Shown here: piece after piece, positions 1 to 4,937 of the stretch | Layout: every line of letters begins with the position of its first letter | How positions within the stretch are numbered: position 1 is the first letter of the stretch | Assembly (NCBI GenBank): GCA_030916555.1 | Contig: JAUPWK010000032.1 | Location: 1 to 7,957, forward strand | From: Patescibacteria group bacterium | GTDB lineage: Bacteria > Patescibacteriota > Patescibacteriia > UBA9934 | DNA: 7,957 nucleotides | Direction of reading: 5' to 3' | Notes under the pieces: model-generated | Databases searched by the model: none | The model's input: the letters and a program-made list of their open reading frames with translations, nothing else | Told to the model about the DNA's origin: nothing | Position numbers and translations under genes: made by a program

Positions 1-13
1 CAAACTGCATTTT

Positions 14-19
14 TGTCAA
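14..19 (-). promoter_or_regulatory. Isolated consensus -35 box at left edge
   Basis: On the minus strand this is TTGACA followed by AAAA, the same nine bases (TTGACAAAA) that form the -35 region of the promoter at 344-372. The next bases are also alike (ATGCAGTTT here, GTCAGATTT there). A -10 box at 17-nt spacing would lie just outside the window, so it cannot be checked. The box lies directly beyond the terminator hairpin of the 62-aa gene, which is where a promoter for a further minus-strand gene would be expected. It could also be chance in an AT-rich stretch. Confidence 0.35.
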
Positions 20-20
20 C

Positions 21-60
21 CAACACAAAACCCCACCGTGAGGTGAGGTTTTGTGTGTTG
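21..60. terminator. Long bidirectional terminator-like hairpin
   Basis: The left arm 21-37 pairs with 42-60 around a GTGA loop at 38-41. There is one C/A mismatch (33/46) and a small bulge near the base. On the plus strand the loop is a GNRA type (GTGA closed by C-G). The arms carry AAAA on one side and TTTT on the other, so the stem ends U-rich in either direction. It lies downstream of the minus-strand 62-aa gene and could also end a plus-strand gene to the left of the window. The stem is clear in the sequence; its function is inferred. Confidence 0.7.
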
Positions 61-82
61 CGGTGAGAAGATGCTCTCACCG
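61..82. repeat. Perfect 8-bp inverted repeat (middle hairpin)
   Basis: CGGTGAGA (61-68) and TCTCACCG (75-82) are exact reverse complements around a 6-nt loop. It directly abuts the terminator hairpin at 21-60 with no spacer. The core CGGTGAG/CTCACCG resembles bases near the loop of that neighbouring hairpin, so the two could form alternative pairings. It is probably part of the 3' untranslated region of the minus-strand 62-aa gene. Confidence 0.65.
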
Positions 83-90
83 CGAGGAAG

Positions 91-112
91 GATCGCAGCC
101 GAAGCTGCGATC
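91..112 (-). terminator. UUCG-tetraloop hairpin overlapping the small gene's stop
   Basis: GATCGCAGC (91-99) and GCTGCGATC (104-112) are exact reverse complements with a 4-nt loop. Read on the minus strand the loop is TTCG closed by C-G, the exceptionally stable cUUCGg tetraloop. The stop codon TGA of the 62-aa gene (113-111) overlaps the first bases of the stem. No U-tract follows directly, so it may protect the mRNA 3' end or act together with the two hairpins beyond it rather than terminate alone. Confidence 0.65.
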
Positions 113-299
113 AGAGGATCAAGTTGCCGTTGCCGTCGCGGTCCAGCTCCTCCCGGCCGAGACGGCCGTCCGACGGGGGCTCGAGGAGCTCGCGCGGCGG
201 CCGCGCGAGCACGGTCTGGATGCTGGACTTGCCGACCTGGTGGTCGGCGGTGGACTGCTCTTGCGCCTTGGGCGCGGGGGTGTTCACGGTGGTGGCCAA
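111..299 (-). CDS. Small hypothetical protein, 62 aa, EF-hand-like C-terminus
   Basis: I do not recognise this protein. I choose the TTG at 299 because AAGGAGG lies 4 nt upstream of it. The in-frame ATG at 353 lies inside the promoter, upstream of the expected transcript start. The N-terminal 30 residues are rich in Ala, Thr, Gln, Ser and Pro and look disordered. A Pro/Arg/Glu/Leu stretch follows, and the protein ends in ELDRDGNGNLIL. That end matches the first ten positions of an EF-hand or dockerin calcium loop (Asp1, Asp3, Asn5, Gly6, Leu8) but stops before the usual Glu12. There is no signal peptide or membrane segment. By hand count it is about 71% GC, and 60 of 62 codons end in G or C, unlike its roughly 47% GC neighbours. 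It stands alone, divergent from murB, with its own near-consensus promoter and 3' hairpins, which suggests strong expression. That it is a real gene is likely; calcium binding is a guess. Confidence 0.72.
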   Translation of the reverse strand: MATTVNTPAPKAQEQSTADHQVGKSSIQTVLARPPRELLEPPSDGRLGREELDRDGNGNLIL

Positions 300-303
300 T
301 TTG

Positions 304-310
304 CCTCCTT
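304..310 (-). promoter_or_regulatory. Strong ribosome binding site for the 62-aa gene
   Basis: On the minus strand it reads AAGGAGG, a full anti-Shine-Dalgarno match, followed by CAAA and the TTG start at 299. This site decides the start codon. It contrasts with the plus-strand genes of the window, most of which have no recognisable site. Confidence 0.75.
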
Positions 311-333
311 GACAGGGGAAAAAGATTCCTGTC
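311..333 (-). promoter_or_regulatory. 5' leader hairpin abutting the ribosome binding site
   Basis: GACAGG and CCTGTC (333-328 and 316-311) pair around an 11-nt U-rich loop on the minus-strand transcript. With the transcript predicted to start near 337, the stem forms about 4 nt from the 5' end and finishes exactly at the base before AAGGAGG. It could stabilise the mRNA or keep the ribosome binding site open. No riboswitch or protein-binding consensus is recognised. Confidence 0.5.
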
Positions 334-343
334 TGGCGGTGAA

Positions 344-372
344 AGTATAGCAAAAAATCTGACTTTTGTCAA
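344..372 (-). promoter_or_regulatory. Near-consensus sigma70 promoter for the 62-aa gene
   Basis: The minus strand carries TTGACA (372-367), a 17-nt spacer and TATACT (349-344), which is 11 of 12 consensus bases at ideal spacing. Transcription would begin near 337, giving a leader of about 38 nt before the TTG start. It is the best promoter match I see in the window, and it drives the smallest gene. Confidence 0.8.
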
Positions 373-404
373 TCAGAAAAGGGGTATGTATTCAGCGTCC
401 GGAA

Positions 405-433
405 TTGAATCGAAATTGGCCTTGGAGTACACT
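405..433 (+). promoter_or_regulatory. Putative sigma70 promoter for the murB operon
   Basis: TTGAAT (405-410), a 17-nt spacer and TACACT (428-433) make a good sigma70-type match. A start about 7 nt downstream, at 440-441, lies only 3-4 nt before the murB ATG at 444, so the mRNA would be nearly leaderless. This agrees with the absence of any purine-rich site before that ATG. The promoter is back-to-back with the minus-strand promoter at 344-372; the two -35 boxes are separated by 32 bp. Confidence 0.6.
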
Positions 434-443
434 TTCTTTAACT

Positions 444-1418
444 ATGCCAACCACCGCAGATAAGCTGAAAGAGCGTTTTGGTGCTCAGTACAAGGACAAT
501 GAATCATTGGCGAAGCACGTAAATTTCCGAATTGGGGGTCCGGCGAAATATTTTGTAGAGGCCAGATCAACGCAGGATTTGATTGACGCGGTGAAGATTG
601 CTCAAGAATATGCCTTGCCCTATTTTATTTTGGGCGGTGGCTCAAATACCTTAGTGGCTGACGAAGGCTATCAAGGTTTGGTGATCAAGGCGGCGAATCG
701 GAATACGCGTTACGAGGGCGACCTCGTGACGGCCGAGGCTGGGGTGATTTCTGCTACAGTAGCCCGCGGGAGTGCAGATAAAGGTTTGCGCGGTTTTGAA
801 TGGGCGGTGTCATTGCCGGGCACAATTGGTGGGGCGGTACGCGGCAATGCAGGGTGTTTTGGAGGTGAAGTCAAAGATAATCTTGTGTCCGTGAAATTAT
901 TACGTGATGGCGAGGTGATCGACGTTCCAGCTGCTGACATGCATTACGGTTATCGACACAGCGTCTTGAAAGAGTCGGGTCATGAGCAAGATGTCATTCT
1001 TGAAGCCACCTTTAAACTCACTCCTGGTGATCGGACAGAAGCACTGGCGTTAATTGAGAAGAATTTGGCTGGTCGTAAGGCTTCACAGCCGCTTGGGTCA
1101 TCAAGTGCGGGCTGTATGTTCAAGAATTATGAGTACTCCTCAGATGAGGAGATTCAGAAGATCATCAGCAAGGTTGAAATTCCTCAGGCTATGAAAGATA
1201 TGCACCGTCTGGGTGCCGGTTGGATCATAGATCAGCTAGGCTTAAAGGGGACGAAGATGGGGGAGGCGCAGATTGCGCCGCAGCATGGCAACTTCCTTTT
1301 GAATGTTGGCCATGCCAGCGCACGTGACATTGTGACATTGATTAGCTTTGTGAAGACGCGGGCTCGTGATGAGTTTGGGGTACAGTTACATGAGGAGGTG
1401 CAATATTTGGGATTTTAA
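444..1418 (+). CDS. murB: UDP-N-acetylenolpyruvoylglucosamine reductase MurB
   Basis: This cytoplasmic FAD enzyme uses NADPH to reduce UDP-GlcNAc-enolpyruvate to UDP-MurNAc, the second committed step of peptidoglycan precursor synthesis. The 324-aa protein has the N-terminal FAD-binding motifs NFRIGG (27-32) and LGGGSNTLV (63-71). These are followed by SLPGTIGGAVRGNAG (123-137), the conserved YGYRHS with Arg171, a C-terminal substrate domain with AGCMFKN (222-228), and the final LHEEV, where Glu318 matches the catalytic Glu of other MurBs. The residue aligned with the catalytic Ser (Ser229 in E. coli) is Cys224. The ATG at 444 gives a normal MurB N-terminus; the in-frame ATG at 366 would add 26 residues and lies upstream of the putative promoter. 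No SD is visible. It is the first gene of the operon, with hpf 27 nt downstream. Confidence 0.95.
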   Translation: MPTTADKLKERFGAQYKDNESLAKHVNFRIGGPAKYFVEARSTQDLIDAVKIAQEYALPYFILGGGSNTLVADEGYQGLVIKAANRNTRYEGDLVTAEAGVISATVARGSADKGLRGFEWAVSLPGTIGGAVRGNAGCFGGEVKDNLVSVKLLRDGEVIDVPAADMHYGYRHSVLKESGHEQDVILEATFKLTPGDRTEALALIEKNLAGRKASQPLGSSSAGCMFKNYEYSSDEEIQKIISKVEIPQAMKDMHRLGAGWIIDQLGLKGTKMGEAQIAPQHGNFLLNVGHASARDIVTLISFVKTRARDEFGVQLHEEVQYLGF

Positions 1419-1445
1419 TCCCGCTTTGATTCTTCATTTCTGATT

Positions 1446-1748
1446 ATGCGTATTACGGAAATCAAAGGGACGAACATGGAATTAACTGAAGCTATTAAGC
1501 AGTACGTTGAACGTAAGCTTGAATCGCTTGTAAGTATTTGTGAAAAATATTCGCCTTGCGATGTAGTGGCGGAAGTGGGTAAAACCAGCCCTCATCATCA
1601 GAAGGGAGATGTATTTTATGCGGAACTTAACATGACCATTCCTGGAGCCGTGCTTCGCGCTACATCCACAAAGGATGATCTGTATGCAGCTATTGATGAC
1701 GTGAAAGATGAGTTGAAGCGTCAGCTGGTGGACCGTAAGGAGCGCTAA
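1446..1748 (+). CDS. hpf: Short ribosome hibernation promoting factor (HPF/RaiA family)
   Basis: HPF-family proteins bind the 30S decoding region between the tRNA and mRNA sites and hold ribosomes inactive when growth stops. The 100-aa product has the family pattern: an N-terminal strand plus ELTEAIKQYVERKLESL (12-28), a central sheet that includes FYAELNM and LRATSTKDDLYAAIDD, and a basic C-terminal helix ending RQLVDRKER. It is a short-type protein: the C-terminal dimerisation domain of long HPF is absent, so dimerising 70S ribosomes by itself is unlikely. The ATG at 1446 gives the full first strand. The bases before it are T-rich with no SD. It sits 27 nt after murB and 10 nt before murC, so translation of this factor is tied to the cell-wall genes. 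YfiA-like inhibition without dimers is an alternative role. Confidence 0.88.
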   Translation: MRITEIKGTNMELTEAIKQYVERKLESLVSICEKYSPCDVVAEVGKTSPHHQKGDVFYAELNMTIPGAVLRATSTKDDLYAAIDDVKDELKRQLVDRKER

Positions 1749-1758
1749 TTTCCAATCT

Positions 1759-3123
1759 ATGTTCATTGATACCTACAAACATGTTCACTGCGTCGGTATC
1801 GGTGGTATTGGCATTAGTGCCATTGCAAAGTTTTTGGCAGCCCGTGGCAAAGTAGTCACGGGCTCTGATGCTTTTGCTTCCAGGATTACGAAAGATCTTG
1901 AGGATAGAGGGATTCGTGTCACGATTGGTCATACGGCTGAGAACGTGCCGCCAGACACGGATCTCATTGTCTATACAGAGGCGGCTACTGAAGAGAATGT
2001 AGAGCGTGCAGAGGCGACGCTGAGGAAGATTCCACAGCTTGGCCATTTTGATTTTTTGGGAGCGCTCTCAAAAGAATATCGAACCATCTGTGTGACCGGC
2101 ACGAACGGCAAGTCTACTTCAACCGCTATGACTGGCTTGATTTTTGAAGCCGCCAAGCTTGATCCCACCGTGTTCGTGGGATCTTTGGTGCCGGGCTGGA
2201 AAGATGGAAATCTCAGAATCGGAAAGAGCGATATCCTAATCATCGAAGGTGATGAGTACAAGAAAAAGATGCTGAAGCTTCACCCTGAAACCACATTGAT
2301 TACCAATGTGGAGGCAGATCACTTGGATGTTTACAAAGACCTTGAAGATATTGAGGATGCTTTTCATCAATTAGGCATGCAGACATCAAAGTTAGTTTTG
2401 CAAAATATTTTTGATTTTGATCGACACATTTACTGTCAGGAAGGGGCGGCGAAGGATGAATATTTTGCCACTGAGTTTTTGGGAAAGCCAAAATATCTGT
2501 GGTTTGGGAAGCCGCAAAAACGGATGCGAGAGATTGCCGGTGGCTGGCAACGGTTGTCTGGTATTGAGCTTCAGATTCCGGGCGAATTCAATATGATGAA
2601 TGCGCTTGGAGCGCGGTCAATCGCTCGGGCCTACGGAATTGATGACGCTGTCGCTAATAAAGCGCTTCGCGCTTTTCGGGGCATATGGCGACGTTTTGAA
2701 AAGGTGGGTGAGTATCAGGGAGCTACCGTTATTTCTGATTACGGTCATCACCCAACCGCCATTAAAGGTACGCTAGCGGCGGCTAAAGAGTTTTATCCTG
2801 AGTCCCGTATAGTTCTTTTGTTTGAGCCGCATCAGCACAGTCGAACCAAAGAGCTGTTTGCTGATTTTGTGACTTCATTTGCTCAGGCTGATTTGGCGAT
2901 TATTTCCGAGATTTATCATGTGGAGGGACGTGTGGCTGATGAAGGTGAAGTCTCCAGTCGAGATATTGTGGAGGCAATTGGTTCTGAGAGGGTGAGCTAT
3001 GCTCCTGACTTGCGTCAGGCAGAAGAGCGACTAAGAAAAAACATTCAGCCGGGGGACATAGTGATTATTATGGGTGCTGGCGATGTTGATAAAGTCGCAA
3101 GGAATTTAGTCCCACAAGACTAA
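1759..3123 (+). CDS. murC: UDP-N-acetylmuramate--L-alanine ligase MurC
   Basis: MurC uses ATP to join the first amino acid, normally L-Ala, to UDP-MurNAc, the product of MurB. The 454-aa protein shows all three Mur ligase domains. The N-terminal UDP-binding Rossmann part has GIGGIG (13-18). The central ATPase domain has the P-loop TGTNGKST (113-120), EGDEY (163-167) and TNVEADHLD (182-190). The C-terminal domain has DYGHHPTAI (327-335), FEPHQHSRTK (355-364) and a final GAGDVDK. The YGHHPT and HSRTK motifs favour MurC over MurD, E or F. The P-loop has Asn where many MurCs have His (GTHGKTT). The recycling ligase Mpl is a less likely alternative, because the FEPHQHSRTKELF segment and adjacent murB fit MurC. 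The only SD candidate is a GGAG about 16 nt upstream, inside the end of hpf. Confidence 0.93.
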   Translation: MFIDTYKHVHCVGIGGIGISAIAKFLAARGKVVTGSDAFASRITKDLEDRGIRVTIGHTAENVPPDTDLIVYTEAATEENVERAEATLRKIPQLGHFDFLGALSKEYRTICVTGTNGKSTSTAMTGLIFEAAKLDPTVFVGSLVPGWKDGNLRIGKSDILIIEGDEYKKKMLKLHPETTLITNVEADHLDVYKDLEDIEDAFHQLGMQTSKLVLQNIFDFDRHIYCQEGAAKDEYFATEFLGKPKYLWFGKPQKRMREIAGGWQRLSGIELQIPGEFNMMNALGARSIARAYGIDDAVANKALRAFRGIWRRFEKVGEYQGATVISDYGHHPTAIKGTLAAAKEFYPESRIVLLFEPHQHSRTKELFADFVTSFAQADLAIISEIYHVEGRVADEGEVSSRDIVEAIGSERVSYAPDLRQAEERLRKNIQPGDIVIIMGAGDVDKVARNLVPQD

Positions 3124-3130
3124 TCTATTT

Positions 3131-4333
3131 ATGGAGAGAGGAGGATATCATCCGGAATTGTCAGATAAGCAGGTACCGCAGTCAGAAGTGATCCCGAACC
3201 ATCTGGAAGACGATGAACAGCTTCAGGCTGCCCAAGAAGGTATTAATCGGGAGGCGACTGCTGAAGTTCCGCGCGTTGAACAACCGGAGGCGAGTCACGA
3301 AAAAGAGCCGCTCGCGTTTGAGAAATTGCCAGAAGAAGTGCAGGTGGCATTGTTGCCAAAGATGCTTGATGGTATGCGGGAAGCGATTGGTCAGGTGCGT
3401 GATTACGCTGTGTTTGCAAGTACTGCCATGTACTTGAACGGTGAGGATATTGTTAGAAAAGGGCATGAGGAGGGTCGAGTGCTCATGAAGCCGCCGGGAG
3501 ATTTTGATGCAGCGCTTTTTAAGAATGAAGATATTGATGAGATCCGTGATCGCATGCGTCGGATGCCGGATGTTATTTTTTCCAATGCAAAAAAAGATCG
3601 TGATGGGAATATCATGCGTGATGAGTCCGGAGAGGTGATTTATGACGGCAAACCTGGCGAGTATGGAACTATACCTGGACAGGATTTGAAAATTTTAGCC
3701 GGCAAACGGGTTTTTGATGTTGAAGTCGACGGCAAGTTGGAGAAGGTGGCGTATGACTTTGAGTTTTTCTTGAGGAGCAAAATGGTGCCACGTGAAGTAG
3801 TGCGTTCAAGCTCTACCGAGAGTCATGGTTTGCGGATTTTGAATTTGGAAGGATTGCAGGACCAGTACGCTAGAAATTTAGAGTATGAAACCAAAGTTGA
3901 TCAGGCAGTTAAGCAGCTTGTAGAGTATCTGCATACTGACGACCCAGAAGTGCAGCAATTTAAGTCTGAGATCATGGCTGTACAGGAAGAGGATAACGTG
4001 GCGCTTACTGATCGGACGTTAGAGATCCTAAAACATCTCGATGTTGGACCAGAAGAAATGAAGCATGCTTTGGAGATTCAGAATGAGTTGGATCAGATTG
4101 AAACGGAGACACATTTTCCCTATGCTAAGTTACCAAAGGAGGGTGTTGTTGAGCTGTACGCTAGGGCATATCGTGAAGCTGGGGCTGAAGATAAGGCGGA
4201 TGAAATAGAAAAAAACTATAAACACGTACAGGAACTTATTTCAAAACGAGCTACGTATTTAGCTGGAACAAAAACCAAGATTTGGAAACGAGATTTGAAC
4301 CTCATTCAGTTGGCTCGATTACGAGGCCAATAA
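3131..4333 (+). CDS. Hypothetical protein, 400 aa, possible nucleotidyltransferase-like core
   Basis: I do not recognise this protein as a named family. Residues 1-60 are acidic, Gln/Glu/Pro-rich and probably disordered. Residues 64-130 hold a helix ending YAVFASTAMYLNG (92-104) and then GDFDAAL (123-129). This resembles the 'GS...DxD' core of nucleotidyltransferase folds (Asp124 and Asp126), with a possible third acid in RVFDVEV (Asp196). A charged loop at about 154-180 contains KDRDGN and DESGEVIYDG. Residues 240-390 are helical and charged, with coiled-coil potential. No signal peptide or membrane segment is visible. It begins 7 nt after the murC stop, without an SD before the ATG, so it is the last gene of the murB operon. 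Its TAA directly precedes the terminator at 4336. A role linked to cell-wall synthesis is suggested only by position. Confidence 0.85.
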   Translation: MERGGYHPELSDKQVPQSEVIPNHLEDDEQLQAAQEGINREATAEVPRVEQPEASHEKEPLAFEKLPEEVQVALLPKMLDGMREAIGQVRDYAVFASTAMYLNGEDIVRKGHEEGRVLMKPPGDFDAALFKNEDIDEIRDRMRRMPDVIFSNAKKDRDGNIMRDESGEVIYDGKPGEYGTIPGQDLKILAGKRVFDVEVDGKLEKVAYDFEFFLRSKMVPREVVRSSSTESHGLRILNLEGLQDQYARNLEYETKVDQAVKQLVEYLHTDDPEVQQFKSEIMAVQEEDNVALTDRTLEILKHLDVGPEEMKHALEIQNELDQIETETHFPYAKLPKEGVVELYARAYREAGAEDKADEIEKNYKHVQELISKRATYLAGTKTKIWKRDLNLIQLARLRGQ

Positions 4334-4335
4334 AA

Positions 4336-4366
4336 AGCGCCGCCCCGAGACGTGTGGGGCGGCGTT
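4336..4366. terminator. Bidirectional GC-rich rho-independent terminator
   Basis: CGCCGCCCC (4338-4346) pairs perfectly with GGGGCGGCG (4356-4364) around a 9-nt loop, with G-T and A-T pairs extending the base. On the minus strand the stem is followed by CTTTTTATT, a textbook U-tract, so it ends the 131-aa gene. On the plus strand it is followed by TTGTGTGTTT and begins 2 nt after the stop of the 400-aa gene. An outer repeat, GGCCAA (4325-4330) and TTGGCC (4373-4378), can extend the structure. Confidence 0.85.
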
Positions 4367-4381
4367 GTGTGTTTGGCCTTG

Positions 4382-4777
4382 TTAGGCCTCGTTCGGGCGA
4401 GGCAGGTTGTCGCCGGGTTTGAGGATGCGTACGTGGTGCGTGCCGAGCCCGGTGAGTTGCAGGCTGCCTTCGTGCACGCAGGGCACGAGTTCGTAACGCT
4501 GTAGGTCGAAGACCTGAAAGCAGAACGGGCTGGCATCCGGAATGTTGCGCCACTTCCAGGCGTGGTTACTGGAGAAGTCTTCCCGGTACGCCAGCCAGAT
4601 GCAGGCGATATTCACCCCGTGCATGAGGCCGCGATCCTGGCGGACGATCCCCGAGATGGGCCCGCGCCAGTGGCGACCGGACGCATCCACGAGTAGGTCT
4701 CTACCTACGTATTCCTCTGATTTTTCCAGAACCTTCTGCCATGAGAGGTTTCGGAGTACTAACGTGGGTGTCGGCAT
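4382..4777 (-). CDS. Hypothetical protein, 131 aa, beta-rich, GC-rich gene
   Basis: I do not recognise this protein. The ATG at 4777 is chosen because AAAGGAG lies 3 nt upstream; the open frame extends to 4867, but that part has no such site and covers the intergenic region. The product begins MPTPTLVLRNLSWQKV. It then alternates short hydrophobic and polar runs that suggest a mostly beta, soluble domain: DLLVDASGRHWRGPI (27-41), GVNIACIWLAYRED (54-67), FCFQVFDLQRYELVP (85-99), GSLQLTG and HVRILKPGD (115-123). It has five Trp (13, 37, 61, 74, 76) and three Cys (59, 86, 100). No membrane segment, signal peptide or catalytic motif is evident. The gene is about 61% GC by hand count, highest towards the C-terminus, against roughly 47% around it. 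It stands alone, divergent from secA, and shares a terminator with the murB operon. Confidence 0.75.
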   Translation of the reverse strand: MPTPTLVLRNLSWQKVLEKSEEYVGRDLLVDASGRHWRGPISGIVRQDRGLMHGVNIACIWLAYREDFSSNHAWKWRNIPDASPFCFQVFDLQRYELVPCVHEGSLQLTGLGTHHVRILKPGDNLPRPNEA

Positions 4778-4780
4778 GAG

Positions 4781-4787
4781 CTCCTTT
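4781..4787 (-). promoter_or_regulatory. Ribosome binding site for the 131-aa gene
   Basis: The minus strand reads AAAGGAG, then CTC, then the ATG at 4777. The spacing is short, but the match is strong and it fixes the start. Both minus-strand small genes have such a site, while most plus-strand genes do not. Confidence 0.65.
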
Positions 4788-4829
4788 ACCGCGAGGGGTA
4801 GAGTTGATCGTTGAATTGCTGACTGGGAT

Positions 4830-4858
4830 AGCTTACTTATTCCACGGCACGAACTCAA
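4830..4858 (-). promoter_or_regulatory. Weak candidate promoter for the 131-aa gene
   Basis: TTGAGT (4858-4853), a 17-nt spacer and TAAGCT (4835-4830) on the minus strand are at correct spacing, but the -10 box matches poorly. It is the best candidate I see in the 160-bp region between the 131-aa gene and secA, and it may be wrong. Confidence 0.25.
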
Positions 4859-4890
4859 GATCAGCACCTCTTGGGGTTGAGCAAGGCGGG

Positions 4891-4930
4891 TTTACTTCCT
4901 CCCGTGTTTCGGGCACACTGTGGCCATTAT
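4891..4930 (+). promoter_or_regulatory. Candidate secA promoter(s)
   Basis: Two weak options overlap. TTTACT (4891-4896), a 17-nt spacer and CACACT (4914-4919) would give a leader of about 11 nt before the ATG at 4938. CATTAT (4925-4930), 7 nt before that ATG and without a clear -35 box, would give a leaderless mRNA. No SD is present before the ATG, so either option implies a very short or absent leader, as for murB. Confidence 0.35.
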
Positions 4931-4937
4931 CTTGCCT

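Noticed and set aside
111..353. ATG at 353 as start of the small minus-strand protein (80 aa)
   Set aside because: It lies at the -10 box, upstream of the predicted transcript start near 337; the TTG at 299 has a full SD.
366..443. ATG at 366 as the start of murB
   Set aside because: The extra 26 residues do not look like MurB, overlap both promoters, and lie upstream of the predicted transcript start.
51..463. Long plus-strand open frames and the 118-codon minus frame (16-372) across the GC-rich island
   Set aside because: They are low-complexity Arg/Ala/Pro-rich readings of GC-rich DNA with no ribosome binding site. The 62-aa minus-strand frame explains the promoter, SD and composition better.
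3137..3144. AGAGGAGG inside the beginning of the 400-aa gene as an SD for a later start
   Set aside because: The next plausible in-frame start (TTG at 3158) is too far, 13 nt away; the ATG at 3131 is 7 nt after murC, fitting a coupled operon. The start remains slightly uncertain.
4778..4867. N-terminal extension of the 131-aa protein to 161 aa
   Set aside because: The extension covers the divergent promoter region and has no SD, while the internal ATG at 4777 does.
4920..4937. GTG start adding six residues to SecA
   Set aside because: SecA proteins usually begin M-x-W-x-x-K near this point, as from the ATG at 4938.
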